This document shows, piece after piece, positions 40,586 through 50,484 of a stretch of DNA of 64,000 nt (its first letter is position 1; the number at the start of each line of letters is the position of its first letter). The notes below the pieces were generated by a model. That model did not search any database, was not told the DNA's origin, and saw only the letters and a program-made list of their open reading frames with translations. The position numbers were made by a program, and so were the translations under genes. This DNA comes from Lachancea mirantina (lineage: Eukaryota > Ascomycota > Saccharomycetes > Saccharomycetales > Saccharomycetaceae). The DNA lies in assembly GCA_900074745.1 (NCBI GenBank), contig LT598465.1:248001-312000 (forward strand). The letters are read 5' to 3'.

Positions 40586-41614
40586 TCAAGTGGCTTGCTC
40601 CTCTTCTGGACTAGGCGATTCTGCGTTCAGCATGGCCTTTTGCCAGTCCGGGATCGGTGTACGTTCTTTTTGACTCGATTGTTTCTGCCATTCTGGAATG
40701 GCAAGTGCTTCGCGACTTTTCTTCCAAGCCGGTTGATCGGCGTCGGTATTTTTAGGTATATTCATCTTCGCAAGAATTTCGGATGCTGAGGGGACCGTCG
40801 TGGCACCAGGAGCTATACTGGTCACCGCTGCTTGACCAGCAGGCGACAAAACAGCGGATTTCTCCGAGGGTGATTTTAATCTCAAAACGTTATTGTTTTT
40901 GATCAGATTCTTCAAAGAATTGATTTCATCGTTCAATTTCGTAAACTCACGAGAACCACTGTTTTCAGAGATAAATTTGTCGACGGTTCCTTGCAAAGTG
41001 GTCATTTCCATCTTTAGCATTCTGAATTCAGTTTCAATACGTTCTCTAGTTCTGGACGTGGCGTCTAAAGCAGTTTGCAGATCTGTCACGGTACGATCCA
41101 GCTCGTCCAACTTTTCGGCTTCCTGTCTCTTAAACGCTTCTTGTTCTTGTTCGATCGTCGTAAGCAGTTTCTCGACTTTGTCAAATTCTTCCATGATAGC
41201 CTGTTTGTCCTGTTCCAGTTTGTGTCTTGGTTCCGGCACCAGGTTAGGTATCACGTACCGTTTTGCAAGCTGATACACACCGTAACAAACTCCTGCAGTT
41301 GCAGTGGCCATCACGAAATAATCTCTCCAGTCTCGCGCTGGCAACGGAGGTGGCATAGTTTCGTAGTAAGGAGCTGTCTCTAACGCTGTTGTTCCAGCTG
41401 TTGGCCCTGCAGGGGTGGAAGCATTGTCACCGCCACCATTCCCTACCTTCTCTGCATCTTTGATTACTTGGTTTATCTCGTCCGAAGTCAATCCCTTTGA
41501 CTTTAAAAACTCGACTTTCTTGCTTAAAGGGGCCGTTGCAACGCTAGAATCCCGCAAAAAAGCCACTGCCGACTCGTACAATTCCTGACGATCGTTCGAA
41601 CGCTCCGAAACCAT
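40586..41614 (-). CDS. PEX14: Peroxisomal membrane docking factor Pex14
   Basis: The 342-residue product compares with 341 in S. cerevisiae. The conserved N-terminal domain (about 10-55, LYESAVAFLRDSSVATAPLSKKVEFLKSKGLT) binds WxxxF motifs of Pex5. A PPPLPAR proline motif (88-94) is the ligand of the Pex13 SH3 domain, and a hydrophobic segment follows at 100-117. A coiled coil spans about 130-240 (KLEQDKQAIMEEFDKVEKLL). The C-terminus is polar, with two WQK repeats (IPEWQKQ, IPDWQKA). Pex14 with Pex13 and Pex17 docks cargo-loaded Pex5 and Pex7 for matrix protein import. It shares a 121-base divergent promoter with LYS5, in which TGAGTC (41640-41645) is a possible Gcn4 half-match. Confidence 0.95.
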   Translation of the reverse strand: MVSERSNDRQELYESAVAFLRDSSVATAPLSKKVEFLKSKGLTSDEINQVIKDAEKVGNGGGDNASTPAGPTAGTTALETAPYYETMPPPLPARDWRDYFVMATATAGVCYGVYQLAKRYVIPNLVPEPRHKLEQDKQAIMEEFDKVEKLLTTIEQEQEAFKRQEAEKLDELDRTVTDLQTALDATSRTRERIETEFRMLKMEMTTLQGTVDKFISENSGSREFTKLNDEINSLKNLIKNNNVLRLKSPSEKSAVLSPAGQAAVTSIAPGATTVPSASEILAKMNIPKNTDADQPAWKKSREALAIPEWQKQSSQKERTPIPDWQKAMLNAESPSPEEEQAT

Positions 41615-41735
41615 GATCCCTATCGGCTTTCAGATTTCTTGAGTCTAAAGTTTTCAATGTGACAAGACTTTCAGTGATACTAGAAAACCAGGTTTTCATT
41701 TAGATAACAGGATATGTCACAGAACATTTAAAAGC

Positions 41736-42584
41736 ATGGATAAATTCCAGGATATTTGCCACCAAAACGAGCAGTTTCAATGCCTTATCTATATTAGGAT
41801 TAATGGACGTGATGCATATTTAAATGACGATTTTCAATTCGAAAACTGCATGCGAATATTGCCGCTGGAACAACAGGCCCGGATTCTCGAGAAACGAGGT
41901 CGAACGCGTCAAATAGCGTTGGTTTCGCAATTACTACAGCTGATGGGGTGTTGTAAGGCTACAAGACGGAATATTGGTGATTTGAAGTTTAGTAATGGAA
42001 AGTTTGGGAAACCAAGACTGTTGGGTCGACGAGTTCCGGCGTTTAGTATGTCTAATAGCGACGGATTCTGTGCGATGTTTTTGAGACGAAACAGCGGCGA
42101 CGAGGACGACGAAAATGGCATACCTAGCGAGGTGGGACTGGATCTGGCGTCGACCACTGACTGTAAATCCTGGAACGATGAATACCTGAACGAATTTAAA
42201 GACATATTTTCAGTTCACGAGTTTACACACCTGAGAAAGACACTGGATGCCGGCCGGGGTCGAAAACTGCTTGATCGAATTTTCACACACTATTGGTCCA
42301 TGAAAGAAGCGTATACTAAGTTTACGGGCACGGGATTGAACTGTGATCTGAGTGAAATCGATTTGGGTTCGGTTAGTGAGAGTGACTACAATCGTAATGC
42401 TGAGTTTATAAGGACTGTACAAATTGATCAACGATGCATGGTTTTTCGATCAAAATGGATCAATGAAACGGTAGTAGCTACCGTTTGCTACGAAATGGGT
42501 TCTGATGATGCGGGAAGTCCAGGATTGACCATGTGTTCGCTTGAATTACCCGAAGTCATTATAGAAGCCCTCAATATGAAGTGA
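41736..42584 (+). CDS. LYS5: Phosphopantetheinyl transferase for alpha-aminoadipate reductase
   Basis: The 282-residue product compares with 272 in S. cerevisiae. It has the Sfp-type transferase layout: an N-terminal half with LEQQARILEKRGRTRQIALVSQLL, the EVGLDLAST Mg-binding aspartate segment near residue 129-137, and the WSMKEAYTKFTGTGL motif near 184-198 carrying the conserved Lys-Glu. The enzyme transfers phosphopantetheine from CoA to Lys2, making the apo-enzyme active in lysine synthesis; in some fungi it also serves mitochondrial or other carrier proteins. PEX14-LYS5 equals YGL153W-YGL154C. Confidence 0.92.
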   Translation: MDKFQDICHQNEQFQCLIYIRINGRDAYLNDDFQFENCMRILPLEQQARILEKRGRTRQIALVSQLLQLMGCCKATRRNIGDLKFSNGKFGKPRLLGRRVPAFSMSNSDGFCAMFLRRNSGDEDDENGIPSEVGLDLASTTDCKSWNDEYLNEFKDIFSVHEFTHLRKTLDAGRGRKLLDRIFTHYWSMKEAYTKFTGTGLNCDLSEIDLGSVSESDYNRNAEFIRTVQIDQRCMVFRSKWINETVVATVCYEMGSDDAGSPGLTMCSLELPEVIIEALNMK

Positions 42585-43177
42585 TGCTGTTACAATGCTT
42601 GATCAAGAGATAACGAATGCTCATGAGCATACCCTTTGGATATCAGCTGCTCATTAATTTATTGATGGGCAGAAATTGAAAAATCGTTTAATCAAGGCGA
42701 GGGGCATTTTGTGAATTGAAAAACAGTCGGATAAACATCAAGAGTTCTTTGTTGCAACTCAAATTTCTCCGGAAGAGCTCATAGTCAGCTCTATGTCGCC
42801 ATTTAAGATATCTTACGACTTTGGATGCGGTACGAGTACCACGTAAAGTACATTCGTATTCACAACCGTTGAACCCGCAACAGCATGATGTAGATTATCC
42901 TATATCTCCACGATTTAAATCCTTAAGGGTAAAATCGACAGCCAAGCTTCAATTTTCTAATGACTTGCTTATCGACATCGTTTGGAACTGAACTTACAAC
43001 AAGATAAGACTCGGTGAAAGGACACCTTGAAGACCTTTCGAAACTAAAGCCAAATTTTCTTTTTAAAGCTGATGCTGATTAGAAGATCGAATTTTGTATT
43101 TTCGACTTTGATTTTTGTTCTCTTTCGGTCATCCTTCATGAGTAGGTGCAACGGAGCGCCGCGCCGGACCGTAGCGC
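42585..43177. other. Convergent LYS5-YOR1 intergenic region
   Basis: This 593-base, A+T-rich interval marks the left edge of the lineage-specific insertion. A perfect 14-base palindrome ATGCTCATGAGCAT is at 42617-42630, just after the LYS5 stop. No gene or RNA is recognisable. Confidence 0.55.
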
Positions 43178-46100
43178 CTACTTGAAGTCCGCGCTCGTGA
43201 TGCTGGACCGCTGGCACATCTCTGTGAAAATGCCGCCAGCGCGGAATAGCGCCTTGGGAGTGTCGAACTCAGCGACGCTCCCCTGTTCGAGCACCAGGAT
43301 CCGGTCGTAGTCCAGAATCGTGTTCAGACGGTGCGCAACGCACAGAATCGTGCAGCTCGAGAATTCCTGGACAATCTTGGTCTGGATCTTGGCGTCGGTT
43401 TCGTAATCGACAGAGGAAGTGGCCTCGTCCAATATGATGATCTTGCTCTGGCGTACCAGCGCACGTGCCAATGCCAGCAGTTGCCTTTCGCCCAGAGAGA
43501 AATTCGAGCCGTCGTCTTCGACTTCCTGGCTCAAATGGAACTTGTTTACGTTTGCGTGCGCGCCAGAGGTCCCCAGAGATTCCGCCTTCATCTCCTCTAT
43601 CTCCGATGCATCGACCGCGCCACTCCGAACGAGAGCGTTCCACAACTGTTCATCGGTTCTCTCGTTGAAGGGATCCAGGTTTCTTCGGATCGAACCTTTG
43701 AATAGCACGGGGTCCTGTGGAATGATCGACAGCTTGCTGCGCAGGTCGAACAGACCAATCTTGGAGATGTCGACGCCGTCGATTGTGATGCTGCCCGAAT
43801 GCAGCTCACAGATACGATACAGAGCAGTCATAATCGTGGACTTGCCAGCACCCGTGCGCCCGCAAATACCGACCTTTTCGCCGCCTCCTATGTCGATACT
43901 GACGTTTTTGAGTACGAGCGGTAGACCTCGACGGTACGCAAGACTCACGTCGTTAAAGACGATCTCTCCTTGGCTGGGCCAAGGCTCTACGGGCGTCATC
44001 TCAGGTTTACGGTAGTTGGCCTCGAGCGGGAGTGCCGTCGCATATGAAATCATTCTTTCCGCACTGTTCATGTCATTCTCACCTTGAGTCATAGCTCGCA
44101 TGAGTGTGTTCAAAAGGCCCGGTAACTGCAGGACGTACGTCAGCAAGACACCGACCGAAGAGGGAGAGATGTGGAACTGCCTGGTCACACACAACAGCGC
44201 GACGATCAGCGCAAAAGCCATGGCAATCATGTTGATGGCAATCGACACCCATCTTTGAACCGCTACGACCAAGTACCCGGCTTCGTTCATCTTGTTGGTC
44301 AAATAATCATTCTTCATCAAAAATCGGTCTTGGCCTCTGTACGCGCGAATGGTATCTATGCCGCTCAACACCTCATTAAAGTTGTTGAAGACATGTGATC
44401 TTTGTATGGCTTCCAAGCGCTTGATCTCCCTGCTCGAGCTTTGATAGTGATTAGCTACCAATGCAAAAATGATGATCAAAAATGGAACGGCAATGGCAAA
44501 CCATGGCAAGTAAATGATACACATGATCACCACGCCAGTGATGTTGGCCGTTTGATAAAGAAACAAACGAACACTTTCGGTGAGGTCCGTGTCAAGCGTA
44601 TCCGTATCTTTTGTGAAACGGTTAAGGACACGCCCAATGGGTGTAGTATCGATAAAACTCATGGACGTGTGCAATATTCTTTTTACCGCTTTAAGGTTCA
44701 GCATCTTAGAGGCAGTCAAACCAAGGTAGCACAACAAAGTGAACTGGCCAGTAGTGCAAAAGTAATTGAAAAAAACGAAAAAGACGTACATGCCAATGTA
44801 AAACCCGGCCTGACGTTTAAACTTGTCCTCAGTCCAAAAAGATAACCACACAGATGAAAACAACAACGAAAAAGTAGACACCGTCAGTAAAATCAGATAG
44901 AAAGGTAGACAAACGAAACCCTTGTTGCCAATACCAGCAGAAATATAGTTTTTGTAAACATCGAAATCGATGCTGTTGACAGCCCTTTCTTCCCTGGCCA
45001 TCAAGCGACCGGCGGCTTCCTTGTCTTCTCCACCACTTTCATATGACCTCTTGCTCAATTCTTTTTTCAAGCGAGAGGCAACCATTTCGCGCTGCCGCTC
45101 ATCGTCTCTAAAACGTTCTAATTCTTCAGCAGTGCTGACGTCATCTCCAGAAGCTTGAGTGCTATCCAATTCATCTTTCTCCTTATCGGAAGACTTGCTT
45201 GCAAACTCCATGAGTTTATTGAATCCCGTGTTTCTCTTTTTCAACTCGGTAAAAGTACCAATGTCAAACGATCCATCGGTCCCTAAGAAAATAACTCTGG
45301 AGGCTCTATCGATCAGGCTCAGCTGGTGAGTGGCCAAAATTATCGTTTTTTCTCTAAGTCTGCCTAGCATACATTCATCCATGATATGCTTACCAACTCT
45401 GGCATCAACAGCACTCAGAACATCATCAAATAAATAAGTGTCAACCGACTTGTAAACGCTCCTTGCCAAGTTTATACGTGCTTTTTGACCTCCGGATAAC
45501 GTAATACCTCTTTCACCTATTTCGGTCTTATCATGCGCAGGCAGCATGTCCAGATCGGCCTGCAAAGAGCAAACTCTAATCACTTCTTTAAATTTGGCCT
45601 CATCGTAGGGCGAACCAAATATAATGTTATCTCTGACCGTGGCATTTTGTATCCATGGATACCCACACAGGAGTAAGGATCCGCTTTTGAAGACATCGCC
45701 TTCAATCTTCCTCATAAAGCCAGCCAACGCACTTAATAGGGACGATTTGCCTGTTCCGATAGGCCCTGTGATGATAATCAATTCGCCTTTTCCAATTTCG
45801 AAATTTAAATTGTGAAAACCTTTAAAAGATTCGTCTTCTGTGTCACTCATAGTCCCGTTTCTGATATGAGCAGACTCTTCTTCTGGCTCTGAGAGTTCTT
45901 TGGTTTTCCATTCCTGGTTTTGGCCTTCAGGTTTCCCCTCTGCAGATGGCCTGACCTCTTCAGCTTTAACATTCCGCCACTCAAAAGAACAGTTGACCAC
46001 CTTAAGGGCCAAATTTTTATCGTCACAGGGACGGAAACCCTTTTCAATATCGCAGTTTTCTTCGGCAGCATCCAGAAGTTCTTGAGAACGATTGAGGGCA

Positions 46101-47494
46101 ATATAACCATCAACAGCAGTACTTAGCGCCATTGGGATAAAAAACATCTGAATACTCAAGACTTGGAAAAGCGACAAAGACGAAAACACATTCGCGGGTG
46201 TTCTACCGTGATTCTTAACTTTGTAAAGAGCTAGAAATGTAACCATGGAAGCAATGTTTGCCAAACAAACGGCCAACGCAGTGACAAAATTACGTGTGAA
46301 TTGCATGGATCTTGTTTTGACGATTTCCTTCGATCTTTGCTCATGAACGCTTATCTCGTACGCGTCTTCCCAAGCATAGAACTTGATCATTTTCATATTA
46401 TTCAGTACCTCGCGCATTAATGTCACGCGCACATCTGTGAACAGATTAGTTTTCTTCCTGACAGAAATCATTCGCTTGAAAGCGTAAGCGGAAAGGCATG
46501 TCGCCACGATGAAAATGCCAATACCGACCAAGGCAATGGGTCCAAGGTTGATGATTAATAAAACGACGCAAATAGCAACGGCCACGAAAAAGGAGCCCAA
46601 CAGAGGTTGATAAACGACAGCTCGCTCGAGCCGTGACAAGTCTGTAGACATGATGGAAGTAATCTTACCGTTTGGAAAGCGGTGCCTTGAAGAGCCGGAT
46701 AGTCTCATGGATTTGGTTAGAATTGCTTTTGTCAAAACTGTCCTTACTTGTACACCTGTCAACTGCGAGTTGTGAAGAAAATGGCTGAAAGCGACGCCGT
46801 TGATGAGCATCATCACACAACTTCCAATCGCATAGCCAACGCCAGCGTTTACGCGAAGTTCAGGATTATACGTCTTATCGCTCACAAAGTCGATAAGGCG
46901 CTTGGTGACCATGGGTAAAAATGCAGATGCCCCGTTGGACAGCGTCATTGCCGCAAACGCCATGAAATACTGCCACTTAAACGTAAACAGTAGCACTTTG
47001 ACGAGTGTGTGTTTGGGTAGCACTGCGTTGTCGATGACCTCTTCTTCTGTTGCATGAGGGTTCTTCTTGCGGTACCGCGCGCGCGTCTTCTCGACATAGA
47101 CGTCAAAGTACCGCGTAAAATCAGAGGACAGCGTTTCGATAGACATGCGGTCGTCCATTTTCCACAGGTCGTTGGGCTGTAACGTGCGCTTGTATCCGAC
47201 GCGCAGGATCGGGAACACCCACCAGAAAAAGAGGCGGTAGAGCCAGTTTGTACGGAACAGCGGATAGACGCCGCGTTCCTCATCCGTGGGGATCGGCGGT
47301 ATCTTCTTGGTATGCAGAAAGCTGAACAGCCGCTTCTGCGGATAAATCTCGGACTCTGTGACTTTTTCGACGTCATCGCTGTTCAAGAACGTTTCGGGCC
47401 TGTTTCTGTCTACCTTGTTTTCGTTGATGGCGTACAGAGACTCTGGCTTTTCGTTATCCGAAGTAGAGCAGGAATTTCGTAATTCTTTACTCAT
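43178..47494 (-). CDS. YOR1: ABCC-type multidrug/oligomycin exporter Yor1
   Basis: The start is placed at ATG 47494 (1438 residues) because S. cerevisiae Yor1 (1477) has only a short polar N-terminus before VDRNRPETFLNSDDVEKVTES-like sequence. An upstream in-frame ATG at 47677 would add 61 residues with no similarity. Two membrane domains alternate with two nucleotide-binding domains. NBD1 has Walker A GPIGTGKSS at about residue 577 and signature LSGGQKAR; NBD2 has GRTGAGKST at about 1215, signature FSLGERQLLALARALV and ILDEATSSVD. NGPIALVGIGI-like and IDTTPIGRVLNRFTKDTDTLD segments are typical of Yor1. It exports oligomycin, reveromycin and other organic anions at the plasma membrane. Both ends of the gene are G+C-rich, the middle A+T-rich. 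Confidence 0.95.
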   Translation of the reverse strand: MSKELRNSCSTSDNEKPESLYAINENKVDRNRPETFLNSDDVEKVTESEIYPQKRLFSFLHTKKIPPIPTDEERGVYPLFRTNWLYRLFFWWVFPILRVGYKRTLQPNDLWKMDDRMSIETLSSDFTRYFDVYVEKTRARYRKKNPHATEEEVIDNAVLPKHTLVKVLLFTFKWQYFMAFAAMTLSNGASAFLPMVTKRLIDFVSDKTYNPELRVNAGVGYAIGSCVMMLINGVAFSHFLHNSQLTGVQVRTVLTKAILTKSMRLSGSSRHRFPNGKITSIMSTDLSRLERAVVYQPLLGSFFVAVAICVVLLIINLGPIALVGIGIFIVATCLSAYAFKRMISVRKKTNLFTDVRVTLMREVLNNMKMIKFYAWEDAYEISVHEQRSKEIVKTRSMQFTRNFVTALAVCLANIASMVTFLALYKVKNHGRTPANVFSSLSLFQVLSIQMFFIPMALSTAVDGYIALNRSQELLDAAEENCDIEKGFRPCDDKNLALKVVNCSFEWRNVKAEEVRPSAEGKPEGQNQEWKTKELSEPEEESAHIRNGTMSDTEDESFKGFHNLNFEIGKGELIIITGPIGTGKSSLLSALAGFMRKIEGDVFKSGSLLLCGYPWIQNATVRDNIIFGSPYDEAKFKEVIRVCSLQADLDMLPAHDKTEIGERGITLSGGQKARINLARSVYKSVDTYLFDDVLSAVDARVGKHIMDECMLGRLREKTIILATHQLSLIDRASRVIFLGTDGSFDIGTFTELKKRNTGFNKLMEFASKSSDKEKDELDSTQASGDDVSTAEELERFRDDERQREMVASRLKKELSKRSYESGGEDKEAAGRLMAREERAVNSIDFDVYKNYISAGIGNKGFVCLPFYLILLTVSTFSLLFSSVWLSFWTEDKFKRQAGFYIGMYVFFVFFNYFCTTGQFTLLCYLGLTASKMLNLKAVKRILHTSMSFIDTTPIGRVLNRFTKDTDTLDTDLTESVRLFLYQTANITGVVIMCIIYLPWFAIAVPFLIIIFALVANHYQSSSREIKRLEAIQRSHVFNNFNEVLSGIDTIRAYRGQDRFLMKNDYLTNKMNEAGYLVVAVQRWVSIAINMIAMAFALIVALLCVTRQFHISPSSVGVLLTYVLQLPGLLNTLMRAMTQGENDMNSAERMISYATALPLEANYRKPEMTPVEPWPSQGEIVFNDVSLAYRRGLPLVLKNVSIDIGGGEKVGICGRTGAGKSTIMTALYRICELHSGSITIDGVDISKIGLFDLRSKLSIIPQDPVLFKGSIRRNLDPFNERTDEQLWNALVRSGAVDASEIEEMKAESLGTSGAHANVNKFHLSQEVEDDGSNFSLGERQLLALARALVRQSKIIILDEATSSVDYETDAKIQTKIVQEFSSCTILCVAHRLNTILDYDRILVLEQGSVAEFDTPKALFRAGGIFTEMCQRSSITSADFK

Positions 47495-47836
47495 TGCGCG
47501 TGCGTTTTCTACTGTTTCCAGTGAGTCTCGAGGCGCGGCGAAGGCGGAAAAAAAGCTCTGAATGCGTATCCGCCCGTTCAAAGGAAGCTCACCTGCACTG
47601 TGGTACCTAAATTTTAATACGACTCTAATCAACCACTCTGTCTTCTCTGACAACGGAGCAATTTGACCACTCTGCAAAAAATTTTAACCGAGCGAAGTCG
47701 AGCAATATATGCCGCGCAAACCTCTAAACCCTGTCGTTTGATCTCAAATCAACTCTTCAGTTTTCCGTCCGGTCCTCCAGCTGCGTCTGATTTAAACTTA
47801 TCTGCCACCTTGCCTTGCGATGAGATGAATAAACTC

Positions 47837-47912
47837 CGGCCGTAAAGTACATGCCTGTTGGTACGGCCGTTGCTTACGGCCGTACGCAGCAAAATTGGCC
47901 CGCCTACGGCCG
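47837..47912. promoter_or_regulatory. Cluster of four CGGCCG sites upstream of YOR1
   Basis: CGGCCG starts at 47837, 47864, 47877 and 47907, in the contexts CGGCCGTAAA, TACGGCCGTT, TTACGGCCGTAC and TACGGCCGGC. The consensus is the palindrome TACGGCCGTA. They lie 343-418 bases before the YOR1 ATG at 47494. Abutting everted CCG/CGG triplets are the usual target form for Zn2Cys6 factors. The 11-mer GCTTACGGCCG here is the exact complement of CGGCCGTAAGC in the MFS pump promoter at 52606-52616. The rest of 47495-48263 holds no supported gene. Confidence 0.75.
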
Positions 47913-48263
47913 GCAGATCCTAAACTGGTGGAACAAGCGGGCATTGAGCACTACTGGGAGTCGCAAGTCGGACAATTTGTTGTTGTTTGGCTTTCCATGC
48001 TGAAAGTCTTCGCTGTTTGAGCGCTTTTCGTTTCTAGCCAGGTCAACCAGGATAAAGGCGGACGGAATCGAGGACCTGGCTTAACCCGAAGAAAACCACA
48101 CGATTGGCATATCGAACAAAACTTCACCAGATGCGGCTGCGTCGGGGCCTCTACTACAGCAGTTTCTGGCATGTCGAAAAACAGCCGAGCAAATTCTGGT
48201 CCTTTCAAGTTCGGGCGAGCAAGCGCTGTTTTGGCAGCATTTTTCGAAACTCTCCCTATTTAA

Positions 48264-48806
48264 ATGACAATTTTGGCCGTTGGGCGCAAATCGGTCGACG
48301 TCAGTGCCGAGCTTGATTCTTACAAAACAAATGGAACGTTGAGTTGTTTGAAGTTCCTTGATTTTACACCAGTTCTGGTCAACGAGATGTTGGCACTCTC
48401 AAACATCAATCGACGCCTCAGTGAAAACTTGTTGTACTGTTTTTCAAATGTAAGCTTTTTGTGGGCCTTTTCTCCGGAGCGTTCAGCCACAAGGTTAGTC
48501 TTGAACCCTATCACAAGTTTGGAATCACTTTCACAAAATTCTCCCCTGACACTTGAATCCATATCTTCATCGGAGATTCACAGGTATGACGTTATTATAA
48601 AGGCAATCTCGAATTATCGCGGAAAGCTTTGCCTGGCAATTCTCAGTGCGATACCACAAGCCTGTAACAAACGAGAGCGGACTAATTTCATCCAACGGAT
48701 TTTCCAAAGCCTTCGCGAATCCTGGCTACCTTTCGGTGCGGAACTCCGTGATACTGACGACAAAAATATATTTGATACATCTCTTCACGAGCTGATGGTC
48801 AAATAG
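48264..48806 (+). CDS. Hypothetical protein, possibly a remnant
   Basis: The 180-residue frame starts at ATG 48264, just after a TATTTAA stretch. It is not antisense to any gene and is long for chance in this composition. The middle (RYDVIIKAISNYRGKLCLAILSAIPQACNK) reads like an amphipathic helix region of a real protein, possibly the middle region of a fungal transcription factor, but I recognise no family and no Zn2Cys6 cluster. It lies between the two drug-pump genes and downstream of the shared CGGCCG cluster. It may be a decayed regulator gene; this is speculation. Confidence 0.35.
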   Translation: MTILAVGRKSVDVSAELDSYKTNGTLSCLKFLDFTPVLVNEMLALSNINRRLSENLLYCFSNVSFLWAFSPERSATRLVLNPITSLESLSQNSPLTLESISSSEIHRYDVIIKAISNYRGKLCLAILSAIPQACNKRERTNFIQRIFQSLRESWLPFGAELRDTDDKNIFDTSLHELMVK

Positions 48807-48964
48807 TGAAGTTCAAAGAAAATTGACGAAGAAAATTGGCAAAACTCATGTCCGCTTGAGCCCCAGCTCTTGACCGCAGCACGTTACCGGGAATCATAAG
48901 CTTATTGGACATCATTGATAATAGCGAAGATCACCTCAGATTGTCAAACTAAGAGATTGAGGCC

Positions 48965-49279
48965 ATGGACTGTTTTGGCACTCAAATCAATGCCAATTTT
49001 GCAAAGGCTCTAATTTCAAAGACCTTCAAAGTCAATGTGATGAGCAGAATCGTTATGTTGATAACAGTAAATGCTCTATCCAATCATTTTGATAATATCT
49101 GTCGGAAGGAACCAGGTAAGTGTGTAGAATCGTTTAGCAGGAGTTCATTGCCTTTCCAAGCTGAAATGGAGATAGTTACGCTACAAGCCACTAACGAAGG
49201 CTGTAAGAGACGATCCAAAAAGAAGTCAGCCGCTTTTTCCTCTGAGAGTTGCTTGGGTCGTCAATCACGCAACCTTTAG
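48965..49279 (+). CDS. Hypothetical short ORF, doubtful
   Basis: A 104-residue frame follows the previous hypothetical ORF. RRSKKKSAAF is a basic patch and the rest has no known motif. It could be a further piece of the same decayed gene or a chance frame. Confidence 0.18.
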   Translation: MDCFGTQINANFAKALISKTFKVNVMSRIVMLITVNALSNHFDNICRKEPGKCVESFSRSSLPFQAEMEIVTLQATNEGCKRRSKKKSAAFSSESCLGRQSRNL

Positions 49280-50484
49280 AATCTTGACGGTTTTCGTGGA
49301 GCTCATAGTGCAGCTGTTTCTTGCAAAGGTCAGATAATCAGAGAAGCAATTTTCGCCGGCTTATTTTTATGAGATGCACTTATTAATTGAAAACAGCGAA
49401 AGCCAAGAACCACTGAGTTCAATCAAAGGGTCGTTGTAAATGTAGTCCTTGGTGAATATGGTTAGCACCTGCATGACTGAAAGATGCGATGCTTGCACCG
49501 AAAAATGCTGAAATCATGAATTATTATTGGCACCGTTTTAAAACGGACCGAATGATGGAGATAGCATCTCAATCATTGAATTAAGCTGGGTTGGAATAGC
49601 ATGCTTCAGTAGTAGGTTTTTGCATTAAAAGATGCTGCGGCTGTAAAAAAGGGGCTCTATAACTCAAATATTTTAGAAGGCTTGCAGCAGAAATGATGAC
49701 AGGGGCATGGATTCATGGCCGATCTTCAGCTAAATTCGTAAAGGTAATCTTCCACAGACTAACCAAATCAGGTAGCGGCAGCTCAAAGCACAACATTTCA
49801 AATTCTGCGATTGAGAATTGGCAGATTTTTAGCTCAAATATGTAGAGTGTTCCAGAAACTTGGAGGGATAAAACTCATTAGGTGAAATGGACTCTAAATT
49901 TGAGCAATCCACGTTCCTCGCCACCCTGCCTTAAGCAGTAAGAACAATGCCAGATTACTCGAGGCTTCTTGTTTTTGTTCTGACAAGGGTGAATTAATAT
50001 TACTGGTTTGTAATTAGAGTACTCATATTTTCCAGGGAAAATATAGTACGTTCTCAAAGCATTCACCATGTTTTCAAATCTTACAATCAAGTCTTATGTT
50101 GGATTCGATGTTAAAGTCATAAATGAATATTTAGAGGTCTACAGTCGAAGAACAGTCAAAGTTTAGCACTGGGTCTCGAATCCGCTTTTTGAGAATCAAG
50201 CCCCTTTTCGTGAACTTGACTGTCACATATTTGAGGGATCATTATTGGGTGTGGAACTGCCCGTAAGCATTTGACAAATTGGTACTCAACCCAAATCTTG
50301 TTGGGCAATAGGAGCTCATCGTGTTACTTAGTTCATCTCTGAGTGGGTGATTGTCCGTTGAAGTTAACAAACTCATCGCAGATTCGCTGCGCTTAATGTG
50401 ATTCTTTACATTATGAGTCGGACACACAACTATTGACCTTAGGATTTGATCGCTGCATTATGAATTCGTCTTCAGCGCAGATCT
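49280..50484. other. Intergenic tract in the insertion, no gene seen
   Basis: About 1.2 kb of A+T-rich sequence between the doubtful ORF and the 3' end of the MFS pump gene. Frames are short and unlike known proteins. I see no tRNA boxes, LTRs or clear repeats. Confidence 0.5.
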
